Positions 1 to 6,705 of a DNA stretch of 15,722 nucleotides are shown piece after piece (positions within the stretch are counted from its first letter, which is position 1; each line of letters opens with the position of its first letter). The notes under the pieces were generated by a model, which did not search any database, had not been told where the DNA came from, and saw only the letters and a list, made by a program, of their open reading frames with translations. This stretch comes from an uncultured Oscillospiraceae bacterium (GTDB lineage: Bacteria > Bacillota > Clostridia > Oscillospirales > Acutalibacteraceae), in contig URKX01000043.1 in assembly GCA_900548545.1 (NCBI GenBank), positions 1-15,722 of the forward strand, in the 5' to 3' direction. Both the position numbers and the translations under genes were made by a program.

Positions 1-105
1 GAGGAAGATATGGAAATGAGTTTGGACAGTGATACACATGTCGAGTGCGTAGTATTGCTCTCAAAGGCGGACAAAGCGCGTCAAAAAAGAACGGACGTCA
101 GATGA
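1..105 (+). CDS. 3' end of a gene, RlmD/RumA-like C-terminus (partial)
   Basis: An open frame runs from the window edge to a TGA at 103-105. It encodes about 34 residues, including the string DTHVECVVLLSK. The segment HVEcVvLL is the typical C-terminal strand of RlmD/RumA-type 23S rRNA (uracil-C5) methyltransferases, where it usually follows a VDMFP..T motif. Here the preceding residues read EEDMEMSLDSD, which does not fit that motif well, so this could be a diverged paralogue or a remnant. A basic tail (KADKARQKRTDVR) follows. Only the end is visible, so neither catalytic residues nor the start can be checked. The next gene begins 88 nt downstream in the same direction, and no terminator hairpin is evident between them. 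Confidence 0.45.
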   Translation, partial: EEDMEMSLDSDTHVECVVLLSKADKARQKRTDVR

Positions 106-192
106 CCTTCGAGAGCTGAGGAATGAACCCACTACCATATAGCCCAGCCGGATTACAAGGCGGCGGGTGGACACAGAAGGAGAGGATCCTTT

Positions 193-564
193 ATGGCTGA
201 AAACTGGACCCGCCGGGAAACAGTAATTTCCCACTGCAAAGAGGCTTTTCCCGACGTGTGGGAGGACTACCCCTTTCACGATAGCAACTGGACTGTGCTG
301 CGCCACCGGGGAAATAAAAAAAGCTTTGCCTTGGTGTACCAGCGGAAAGGACACATCTGGGTCAACGTCAAGTGCAGCCCTGAATGGCGTGACTTTTGGC
401 GGGACACCTACCCTGGCGTCATACCAGGATACCACATGAACAAAGAACATTGGAACACCATCATTCTGGACGGCACGGTGCCCCCGGAGGATATCCGGAC
501 CATGCTGGCGGAAAGCTGGCGGCTCACCGCGCCCAAGCGAAAGGAGAAATCGGCCGAATGCTGA
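193..564 (+). CDS. MmcQ/YjbR family protein
   Basis: This is a 123-residue protein of the MmcQ/YjbR family, small cytoplasmic proteins with a 'double-wing' CyaY-like fold sometimes described as DNA-binding. The family pattern is clear: an N-terminal helix region with FPDVWEDYPF; a strand with FALVYQRKGHIWVNVKC; the hallmark YPGVIPGYHMNKEHWNTI around residues 75-92; and a C-terminal helix (EDIRTMLAESWRL) like the usual 'li..Sy.lv' end. Length matches the family (about 115-125). The start ATG has a strong Shine-Dalgarno AAGGAGAGG at 177-185 with 7 nt spacing. The stop overlaps the start of endonuclease IV by 7 nt, so the two are almost certainly co-translated. The family's biochemical role is unproven. 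The pairing with an AP endonuclease points to DNA metabolism, but that is inference. Confidence 0.9.
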   Translation: MAENWTRRETVISHCKEAFPDVWEDYPFHDSNWTVLRHRGNKKSFALVYQRKGHIWVNVKCSPEWRDFWRDTYPGVIPGYHMNKEHWNTIILDGTVPPEDIRTMLAESWRLTAPKRKEKSAEC

Positions 565-1391
565 AAATAGGATGCCACTTGTCCAGCTCCAAAGGATATC
601 TGGCCATGGGGAAAGAAGCGGTAAAGATTGGCGCCAATACCTTCCAGTTTTTCACCCGGAATCCCCGGGGCGGCAAGGCAAAACCCCTGGATTTGGATGA
701 CATAGCCGCTTATCGGGCATTTGCCCAGGAACATGGCCTCTTTCCCATCCTAGCCCACGCCCCTTACACCCTGAATGCCTGCGCCGCTGACGACGGGCTT
801 CGGACCTTTGCCCGGGAAACCATGACCGACGACCTTGCCCGGCTGGAAAATATCCCCGGGAGTATGTACAATTTCCATCCAGGAAGCCACGTGAAGCAAG
901 GAACCCAGGTGGGGATTGCCCTGATCGCGGATCATTTGAACGCCATCCTTACCCCAAAGCTTTCCACCACGGTGCTTCTGGAAACCATGGCCGGCAAAGG
1001 CTCGGAAGTGGGACGCAACTTCCAAGAGCTGCGGGAGATTTTAGATCGGGTGGAACTGTCGGAGAAAATGGGGGTCTGCCTGGACACCTGCCATGTTTCC
1101 GACGGCGGTTACGACCTGGTGCATGATCTGGATGGCGTACTGGAAGAATTTGACAAGGTCATTGGGCTGGAAAAGTTAAAAGCCATCCACCTGAACGACT
1201 CCATGAACCCCTTGGGAAGCCACAAGGACCGTCATCAGAGGCTGGGCGAAGGTACCTTGGGATTGGAAGCGCTCACTCGGATTATCAACCACCCAGCCTT
1301 ACGGGACCTCCCCTTCTATTTAGAAACGCCCAACGACCTGGCAGGGTACGCAGGGGAAATCGCCCTGATGAAGGCAGCCTACCGAAACTGA
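558..1391 (+). CDS. nfo: Endonuclease IV (AP endonuclease)
   Basis: A 277-residue apurinic/apyrimidinic endonuclease IV that cuts the backbone 5' of abasic sites in base excision repair, in the cytoplasm. It folds as a TIM barrel with three zinc ions. All nine expected metal ligands can be assigned: H67 (LAHAPY), H107 (NFHPGSH), E142 (LLETMAG), D176 and H179 (CLDTCHV), H211 (IHLNDS), D224 and H226 (SHKDRH), and E256 (YLETP). Length is close to E. coli Nfo (285). The frame stays open upstream to 396, but the start chosen is the ATG at 558. It gives the conserved MLKIGCHLSSSKG N-terminus and has AAGGAGA at 541-547, inside the upstream gene. The 7-nt overlap with the MmcQ/YjbR gene indicates translational coupling. 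No clear terminator follows. Confidence 0.97.
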   Translation: MLKIGCHLSSSKGYLAMGKEAVKIGANTFQFFTRNPRGGKAKPLDLDDIAAYRAFAQEHGLFPILAHAPYTLNACAADDGLRTFARETMTDDLARLENIPGSMYNFHPGSHVKQGTQVGIALIADHLNAILTPKLSTTVLLETMAGKGSEVGRNFQELREILDRVELSEKMGVCLDTCHVSDGGYDLVHDLDGVLEEFDKVIGLEKLKAIHLNDSMNPLGSHKDRHQRLGEGTLGLEALTRIINHPALRDLPFYLETPNDLAGYAGEIALMKAAYRN

Positions 1392-1530
1392 TAGGAGGCA
1401 GGACATTTCCATAACGCATGACCCGCTCTGCCAAGGCCAAGCGCGGGCACAGCCCATCGAGCAGACCGTGCGCCGCATCCAAAGAAGCAAAAGAACAGCA
1501 CTCGCTTGAAGGAAGGTTTCTAAAACCTGC

Positions 1531-1559
1531 TTGACTCACATTCCTACATATGTTATAAC
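1531..1559 (+). promoter_or_regulatory. Sigma-A type promoter for the serine hydrolase
   Basis: TTGACT at 1531-1536, a 17-nt spacer and TATAAC at 1554-1559. TG at 1551-1552 makes it an extended -10 element. Transcription would start near 1566, giving a leader of about 70 nt before the ATG at 1635. A 6-bp inverted repeat (AGGTTT 1514-1519 / AAACCT 1523-1528) lies just upstream of the -35 and could be an operator or chance. The rest of the 1392-1530 interval shows no convincing gene. Confidence 0.7.
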
Positions 1560-1634
1560 AGAAATCAAGAAACTAAATTGTTTTTTGAGAAACAAACTCT
1601 TATTTGGTTACTTTGTAGGAAGGAGAGTACTAAC

Positions 1635-3137
1635 ATGAACCGAATCCCCTTTGAGAGGGTCACTCCCGAATCGGTGGGCATCTCTTCCGAAACCATCCTC
1701 CGCTTCCTGGATGCATTGGAGGGCCCCCACACCCAAATGCATGGCCTGATGATCCTGCGCCACGGCAAAGTGTGCACCGAAGGCTGGTGGCAGCCCTATG
1801 CCCCCGGCAAACGCCACACCTGCCACTCTTTGACAAAAACTTACATGGGCACTGCTGTTGGCATTGCCATCCGGGAAGGGCTGCTCTCTTTGGATGACAA
1901 GCTGGTGGACATCTTCCCGGAGTATAAGGCCATTTCCACCATCAGCAATGTGACCGTGCGGCATATTCTGTGTATGGGCTCCGGGGTCACCTCCATGCCG
2001 GCTCCCTCGGAACAGTGGGTGCGGGACTTTTTCCTCCAGCCCCAGGTCCACGAGCCCGGCACGGCTTTCTTCTATAACAGCGCAGGCTCCACCCTGCTGG
2101 CGTACGTCATCGAGCGGGTTTCCGGCACCCCGGTTTACGATTACCTGAAGCCCCGCCTCTTTGACAAGATCGGTATTGATTCCCGGGTGTCCTTCCCCAA
2201 CGAAGTGCCTCCGGAAAACGATATGTGGGGCCATCGGATGCAGTCCACCACCGAGGACAACCTGCGGCTGATGAAGCTGTACTTGGACGGCGGTATGGTC
2301 AACGGGGAGCGGATCTTGGACGAGGACTATGTGTCCATGGCAACCTCCCTGCAAAATGAATCTGCTACCGAATCCATCAACAACCCCGTTGCCACAGACA
2401 ACTTTGTGGGCTATGGCTTCCAGATGTGGATGTGCACCCGGAAAGGCGCCTACCGCGCCGACGGCAGCGGCGGGCAATTCTCCGTTGTCGTGCCGGATCT
2501 GGATCTGATCGTTTCCATCACGGAGTCGGCCGCCGGAGCTTACGGCGCACAGCATACCCTGGACTGCATTTGGGATGTGCTGCTCCCCGGCGTCACCGCA
2601 GAACCCCTTCCGGAAAACGCCCAGAAACAAGCCTATCTGGCTAACCGTCTTTCCCGCTTGGCCATCCCAGCCCCTAAATACCAGCCCTATTCCAGCCTCT
2701 CAGAGGAGATCAATGGCAAGACCTATTCCATCACTGAAGGCGCGTTCGAGCTGTTCTGCGCCGAAACCCTTTCCAGGCTGCCCAGCGGCGACCCGGAAGG
2801 AACCCTGGCATTCCACTTTAATATGCAGGAAGGGACCCTGTTGTGGAAGGGCCTCCGGGGGTCGGTGTCCCTGTCCTTTGGCCTGGACGGCGCTTGGCGG
2901 AGGGGAACCATCCAGAGCCCCCACTGCAACGCCACGGAATGCTACGCGGCAGCCTACTGGGCGGACGACCACACGCTGGACATGACCATTTTCTGGACGG
3001 AAGGCGTTACGGAAAAGCATTTGGTGTTCCAGTTTGAAGGAGAGAAACTCACCATCACCGGCAAGGCGGACTACCTGCCCCTGTCTATGGGAATGGGGAA
3101 AGATGTGAGCGCCACAGCAGTCCTGGCAGTTGATTGA
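1635..3137 (+). CDS. Beta-lactamase-family serine hydrolase
   Basis: A 500-residue serine hydrolase of the beta-lactamase / class C penicillin-binding-like superfamily (PF00144). The catalytic SxxK motif is S65-L-T-K68 in HTCHSLTKTY. The second motif is the tyrosine of FFYNSAGS (Y147). A glycine-rich DGSGGQF (276-282) sits where the third motif (HxG/KTG) is expected. The hydrolase domain covers about residues 7-320. A further 170 residues (about 330-500) look beta-rich and resemble the lipocalin-like or DUF extensions found on many such hydrolases. No signal peptide or membrane segment is visible, so it is probably cytoplasmic. This argues against a classical beta-lactamase and for an esterase or peptidase role with unknown substrate. 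The start is the ATG at 1635 with AGGAGAG at 1621-1627; an in-frame upstream extension to 1578 has no support. It is monocistronic, with its own promoter and a terminator downstream. Confidence 0.88.
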   Translation: MNRIPFERVTPESVGISSETILRFLDALEGPHTQMHGLMILRHGKVCTEGWWQPYAPGKRHTCHSLTKTYMGTAVGIAIREGLLSLDDKLVDIFPEYKAISTISNVTVRHILCMGSGVTSMPAPSEQWVRDFFLQPQVHEPGTAFFYNSAGSTLLAYVIERVSGTPVYDYLKPRLFDKIGIDSRVSFPNEVPPENDMWGHRMQSTTEDNLRLMKLYLDGGMVNGERILDEDYVSMATSLQNESATESINNPVATDNFVGYGFQMWMCTRKGAYRADGSGGQFSVVVPDLDLIVSITESAAGAYGAQHTLDCIWDVLLPGVTAEPLPENAQKQAYLANRLSRLAIPAPKYQPYSSLSEEINGKTYSITEGAFELFCAETLSRLPSGDPEGTLAFHFNMQEGTLLWKGLRGSVSLSFGLDGAWRRGTIQSPHCNATECYAAAYWADDHTLDMTIFWTEGVTEKHLVFQFEGEKLTITGKADYLPLSMGMGKDVSATAVLAVD

Positions 3138-3251
3138 CCTACCGTCCCAAGGAGGGGCTTTCTCCCCACCGAACCGCTAGCGCCCAAATGGACCGGTTAG
3201 CGGAATGGCATTTGCGGGCGAGAACACATAATCACGGTTTCTTATAAGAAA

Positions 3252-3279
3252 GGCCCGGCATCTACAAAAGCGCCGGGCC
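3252..3279 (-). terminator. GC-rich hairpin, probable second terminator of the methyltransferase gene
   Basis: A perfect 8-bp stem, GGCCCGGC 3252-3259 with GCCGGGCC 3272-3279 and a 12-nt loop. On the minus strand it is followed by TTTCTT, so it may back up the terminator at 3288-3335 for transcription coming from the minus-strand methyltransferase. Confidence 0.5.
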
Positions 3280-3287
3280 GCTTCCAC

Positions 3288-3335
3288 AAAAAAGCGTCAG
3301 GTTCCGGCATTCCTGCCAAGACCCTGACGCTTTTT
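3288..3335. terminator. Bidirectional intrinsic terminator between convergent genes
   Basis: AAAAGCGTCAGG (3290-3301) pairs with CCTGACGCTTTT (3323-3334), a perfect 12-bp stem. An A-tract lies on the left and a T-tract (3331-3335) on the right. It sits between the converging serine hydrolase and methyltransferase genes and can stop both. Confidence 0.9.
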
Positions 3336-3339
3336 CATC

Positions 3340-4092
3340 TTAAAGGGGTTTGATGCAGCGGGTGGCCATAAAGGTGGGGACATGAAATTCGTGCAGGTTC
3401 CCTTCCGCCCAGGTGTCTTCGTAGAGGTCGGTCAAATGAAAACCAGCCTTCAGCTGCCCTCGCAGCTGTTCCTCTAAGGTGTGGGAAAACTGGATCCCCT
3501 CCTGGTTTTTGAGGGCCTCTTCATACAAAACCGCATCCTGCAAGGGGTTGTAGGGCAGCGGGTGGGCCAATCTCTCCTGGGCATCGTCAAAAAGGTAATT
3601 GTAGCCCAGGTCATACCCGCCTAAAAAGGCGCCGCCCTTTTTCAGCACCCGGTAACACTCCGCAAACACCGGTTCCACTTTTTCCACGTAACAATTGGAC
3701 ACAGGATGGAAGATCAGGTCGAAAGTTTCGTCCTCGAAGGGAAAGGGCTTTGTCATGTCCCCTTGGCAAATCTCCACGGAATATCCCTCTCGCTGCGCCA
3801 CCTCACGGTCGCTGCGGCACTGGGCGGAAGAGTAGTCCAACAAGGTACAAGCTGCCCCCAAGGCGCTGAAAATGGGCAGCTGCTGGCCCCCGCCACTGGC
3901 AAGGCCCAACACTTTTTTCCCACGCAGTTCCCCAAACCAAGCATGGGGCACAAACTTAGTGGGGGTGAGCAGTACCTCCCACCGGCCTTGGAGCGCTTGC
4001 AGATAGGTTTCATGGTCAATGGGCTTGCCCCACTCCCATCCCTCTTCACACCACCCGTCGATCACGCGGGCATTGATTTCTTGATACTCCAC
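3340..4092 (-). CDS. Class I SAM-dependent methyltransferase
   Basis: A 250-residue methyltransferase of the Methyltransf_11/25 type. The N-terminal half carries DGWCEEGWEWGKPIDHETY, common in Clostridia/Bacilli methyltransferases of unknown substrate. SAM-binding motif I is KVLGLASGGGQQLPIFSALG; the acidic end of strand 2 is in CTLLDYSSAQC; motif II is in FPFEDETFDLIFHPVSNCY; motif III includes ECYRVLKKGGAFLGG. The start chosen is a GTG at 4092-4090 with an AGGAGG-rich site just upstream. An in-frame ATG at 4122 overlaps the TATAAT of the predicted promoter and would not be transcribed as a start codon. The gene is divergent from the radical SAM operon and shares the 190-nt intergenic region with it. 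No substrate can be inferred. Confidence 0.88.
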   Translation of the reverse strand: MEYQEINARVIDGWCEEGWEWGKPIDHETYLQALQGRWEVLLTPTKFVPHAWFGELRGKKVLGLASGGGQQLPIFSALGAACTLLDYSSAQCRSDREVAQREGYSVEICQGDMTKPFPFEDETFDLIFHPVSNCYVEKVEPVFAECYRVLKKGGAFLGGYDLGYNYLFDDAQERLAHPLPYNPLQDAVLYEEALKNQEGIQFSHTLEEQLRGQLKAGFHLTDLYEDTWAEGNLHEFHVPTFMATRCIKPL

Positions 4093-4120
4093 AGGTCCTC
4101 TCCTCCTCTCTGTTTCCTCC

Positions 4121-4150
4121 ATTATACAGGAGCCAACCGGAAAAATGCAA
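4121..4150 (-). promoter_or_regulatory. Promoter of the methyltransferase gene
   Basis: On the minus strand, TTGCAT (complement of 4145-4150), an 18-nt spacer and TATAAT (complement of 4121-4126). Transcription would start near 4114, giving a short leader of about 20 nt to the GTG start. No equally good promoter for the divergent radical SAM operon is visible between 4150 and 4270; the best is a weak TACACT at 4245-4250. Confidence 0.7.
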
Positions 4151-4282
4151 CACCCAGCCCCCCTTGGGGAAGGCTTTAGCGCGCTGTGACACAGTACTGG
4201 CCACGGCACGCCCAAAACCAGTGGAACTCCTTGGAAGAATGTGATACACTTAAAAAAACGCATTTCAGGAGGGGGACTCTTT

Positions 4283-5185
4283 ATGAAGCTTTCTTCGTTT
4301 TTTCACTTTGCCAGTTTTGGGCTGAAAACCATCCTCTTCCGGAAGCAGGAACCGATCCTTGGCACGGTGATCGTCACAGACAAATGCAACCTGCACTGCA
4401 AACACTGCTCCGTCAACAACATCACCGCTGTGCTCTACCCCTACCAGCAGATTCTGGGGGAAATGCGGCAGCTCTACGACATGGGGGTGCGGATCCTGTT
4501 CTTTTGCGGAGGGGAAACCTTTCTCTGGCGGGACGGGGATTACACCCTGCGGGACTTGGTGATCGAGGCAAAACGCATGGGCTTTTTGATCGTCAATGTG
4601 GTCACCAACGGCACCTACCCACTGGATCTTCCGGAAGCCGATTTGATTTTGCTCAGCCTGGACGGTGACCGGGAACACCACAATGCCATTCGGGGTGACA
4701 CCTATGACACCATCTTCCAAAATATTCGCAACGCCACCGCAGACAACATTTGCTTTTATATGGCCATCAACCAGATCAATAAAGACTCTGTCCGGGATGT
4801 CTGCTTGGCTGCCCGGGACACGCCCCATGTAAAGGCGGTTTCCTTCAACTTCCACACGCCCTATCCCGACACCAAGGAACTGGCCCTTTCCAAGGAAGAG
4901 AAGGCCCAATGCTGCCGCACCATCGCTCAAATGATGGAAGAGGGTGCGCCGGTATTCAATTTAAAAAGCGCTTTCCCCCATTTGATTGACAACTCCTTCC
5001 CCACCCCCTGCCACCAATGCGTGGTCATGGAAAACGGGGAGCTTTCCACCTGCAGCCGGTGCATCCATGTGCCGGGCTTGTGCCAACAGTGCGGGTATTT
5101 TTTTGTGGCAGAGTACACCCTGCTGTTCCAGGGGAATCCCAAAGTGATTCTGGAGATGCTGAGAACGTATTTAAAGTATATTTAG
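4283..5185 (+). CDS. Radical SAM protein with C-terminal cysteine-rich region
   Basis: A 300-residue radical SAM enzyme. The CxxxCxxC motif that holds the 4Fe-4S cluster is C35-NLH-C39-KH-C42. The SAM-contacting GGE motif is in FFCGGETFLW (about 74-82), and the core barrel continues through VTNGTYPLDL and LILLSLDG. The last 60 residues carry three CxxC pairs: CHQC (243-246), CSRC (257-260) and CQQC (267-270). This suggests a SPASM/twitch-like auxiliary iron-sulfur cluster or a zinc site. The first 20 residues are hydrophobic and aromatic without a clear signal peptide, so peripheral membrane contact is possible. The start has AGGAGGGGG at about 4267-4275. An in-frame upstream ATG at 4241 lacks a ribosome site. 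It is followed 12 nt later by a second radical SAM gene. The substrate is unknown; peptide or protein modification is one option. Confidence 0.88.
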   Translation: MKLSSFFHFASFGLKTILFRKQEPILGTVIVTDKCNLHCKHCSVNNITAVLYPYQQILGEMRQLYDMGVRILFFCGGETFLWRDGDYTLRDLVIEAKRMGFLIVNVVTNGTYPLDLPEADLILLSLDGDREHHNAIRGDTYDTIFQNIRNATADNICFYMAINQINKDSVRDVCLAARDTPHVKAVSFNFHTPYPDTKELALSKEEKAQCCRTIAQMMEEGAPVFNLKSAFPHLIDNSFPTPCHQCVVMENGELSTCSRCIHVPGLCQQCGYFFVAEYTLLFQGNPKVILEMLRTYLKYI

Positions 5186-5197
5186 GAGCGAAACACC

Positions 5198-6451
5198 ATG
5201 AAACTTGCAACAAACTTGACGAGAATGTGGCTGACCCGCTCCCTCAAGCCTTTTACTTTCCAGAATGAATATGACCAAGAACTGCCCTTCCTAGAGTGCC
5301 GGGACTTGGGCCTGTACGTCCACATCCCCTTTTGCAAAACCATCTGCGACTTCTGCCCCTACTGCAAAGTGCCCTACTCCCAAGACCTGTGCAACCAGTA
5401 CATAGACGCCTTGATCCGGGAAATCCACCTGGTGGGAGGACAAAATCCAGGCAAAAAGGCCGTGACCAGCTTGTATTTTGGAGGCGGCACCCCCGCCCTG
5501 GCTGCTGGACGCCTAGGGGAGATCCTGGAAGCCGTCCGGGAACATTTTACCATCACCCAGGGCATTGGGGTGGAGCTGCACCCGGACAACGTGACCCTCC
5601 CCGTCTTGCGCACCTTGCGGGATGCCGGCGTGACGAAAATCAGCATAGGGATTCAATCCTTCCAGGAAAAATTCCAACAGGTACTGGGACGCCAAACGGT
5701 GGACGTGGCTGCCCTGAGGCAAGCCCTGGAGGCAGTGCCCTTTGAAACCGTTTCCATGGACTTTATCTTCGCCCTGCCCACCCAGACCTTTGACGATTTA
5801 AAGGCGGACATCGACCTGGCGTTTCAAAACGGCGCAAACCACGTGGCCATTTACCCCTTCATCGATTTCACATTCACCAAAAGCATTGTCCCGCCAATGC
5901 CCAAAAAGGAAAAGCGGGAATTGCTGGACGCCATCACCCACTACTGCATGGACAAGGGGTATCATCGCAGCTCGATTTGGACATTCTCCAGCGAGGAGCA
6001 GGCCAACTATTCCTCCATGACCCGGGACAACTTCTTGGGATTCGGATGCTCCGCCACTACCCTGCTGAAAAGGCAATTCAAGATCAACACCTTTTCCGTG
6101 GAGGAGTATTGCAGCCGGATAAACCAGGGACGTCTTCCCACCTCCCTGACGCTGCGGTTTTCCCCGCGCCAGCGGATGGTGTACTACCTGTTTTGGACGG
6201 CCTACAGCACCCGGGTAATGGCCAAGGACTTTGAACAGTTCTTCGGCGTTCCCCTGGAAACCATGTACGGCAAGGAATTCCGGCTGGCAAAACGGTTGGG
6301 ACTTGTCACGGAGGAAAACGGCGCCTATTCTTTAACCTTAAAAGGTATCTTTTACTACCACTACTACGAGAATTTCTACACCCTGGCTTACATCGATAAG
6401 ATGTGGGGGATCCTGCGCAAGGAAGCCTTTCCCGGGCAAATCCGGCTGTAA
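5198..6451 (+). CDS. Radical SAM protein, HemN/HemW/HutW-like (coproporphyrinogen III oxidase family)
   Basis: A 417-residue radical SAM protein of the HemN/HemW family. Strand 1 is YVHIPFC; the cluster motif is C46-KTI-C50-DF-C53-PY-C56; SAM binding uses YFGGGTP (93-99); later landmarks are VELHPDN, ISIGIQSFQ and MDFIFALPTQT. The C-terminal third has a winged-helix-like part ending in LTLKGIFYYHYYENFYTLAYIDKMW, similar to the HemN_C region and to HutW/ChuW heme-utilization proteins. The fourth cysteine three residues after the third differs from HemN (CxxxCxxCxC) and from the usual HemW motif. Its ribosome site AGGAG (5184-5188) overlaps the upstream stop, so the two genes form an operon. 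Porphyrin chemistry, heme chaperoning, anaerobic heme breakdown or an unrelated reaction with the partner enzyme are all possible. No HemW function should be assumed. Confidence 0.85.
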   Translation: MKLATNLTRMWLTRSLKPFTFQNEYDQELPFLECRDLGLYVHIPFCKTICDFCPYCKVPYSQDLCNQYIDALIREIHLVGGQNPGKKAVTSLYFGGGTPALAAGRLGEILEAVREHFTITQGIGVELHPDNVTLPVLRTLRDAGVTKISIGIQSFQEKFQQVLGRQTVDVAALRQALEAVPFETVSMDFIFALPTQTFDDLKADIDLAFQNGANHVAIYPFIDFTFTKSIVPPMPKKEKRELLDAITHYCMDKGYHRSSIWTFSSEEQANYSSMTRDNFLGFGCSATTLLKRQFKINTFSVEEYCSRINQGRLPTSLTLRFSPRQRMVYYLFWTAYSTRVMAKDFEQFFGVPLETMYGKEFRLAKRLGLVTEENGAYSLTLKGIFYYHYYENFYTLAYIDKMWGILRKEAFPGQIRL

Positions 6452-6517
6452 ATTTCAAAGGGAAAGCGCATCTCTTAGAACTCTTCCAAGAACAAAAAAG
6501 GAAGCGCACCCCTTTTC

Positions 6518-6565
6518 AAACGCTTATTGCTCCCACACGGTTGGAAGAAATGGCAATAAGCGTTT
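6518..6565 (+). terminator. Intrinsic terminator of the radical SAM operon
   Basis: AAACGCTTATTGC (6518-6530) pairs with GCAATAAGCGTTT (6553-6565), a perfect 13-bp stem with a 22-nt loop, followed by TTCTTGTT. It lies 66 nt after the end of the second radical SAM gene. Confidence 0.82.
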
Positions 6566-6618
6566 TCTTGTTGCCCCTGTGAATTCCCCTATACTTTATT
6601 TCTTTGTTCATCCGCGCA

Positions 6619-6648
6619 TTGACAGGATACGCCTCTTTTTGCTATACT
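6619..6648 (+). promoter_or_regulatory. Promoter of the MATE transporter gene
   Basis: A consensus -35 TTGACA (6619-6624), an 18-nt spacer and TATACT (6643-6648). The start point would be near 6655, about 50 nt before the ATG. No operator is clearly recognisable. Confidence 0.72.
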
Positions 6649-6705
6649 ATTGGTTGCAAATGTAACTTTTGGGTTTTCCATAAGAGGAGAGGAGAAGTTT
6701 CTACA

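Noticed and set aside
1418..1534. A 38-codon frame (MTRSAKAKRG...) after nfo with AGGAGG 19 nt upstream
   Set aside because: Spacing from the ribosome site is too long, the composition is low-information, and it runs into the hydrolase promoter. No family recognised.
1608..2630. A 340-codon open frame antisense to the serine hydrolase
   Set aside because: It is a frame shadow in GC-rich coding DNA. The plus-strand frame has a clear family match, start and ribosome site.
3172..3203. Inverted repeat CCGCTA / TAGCGG after the serine hydrolase
   Set aside because: The stem is only 6 bp with an 18-nt loop and no T-tract. The perfect 12-bp hairpin at 3288-3335 is the credible terminator.
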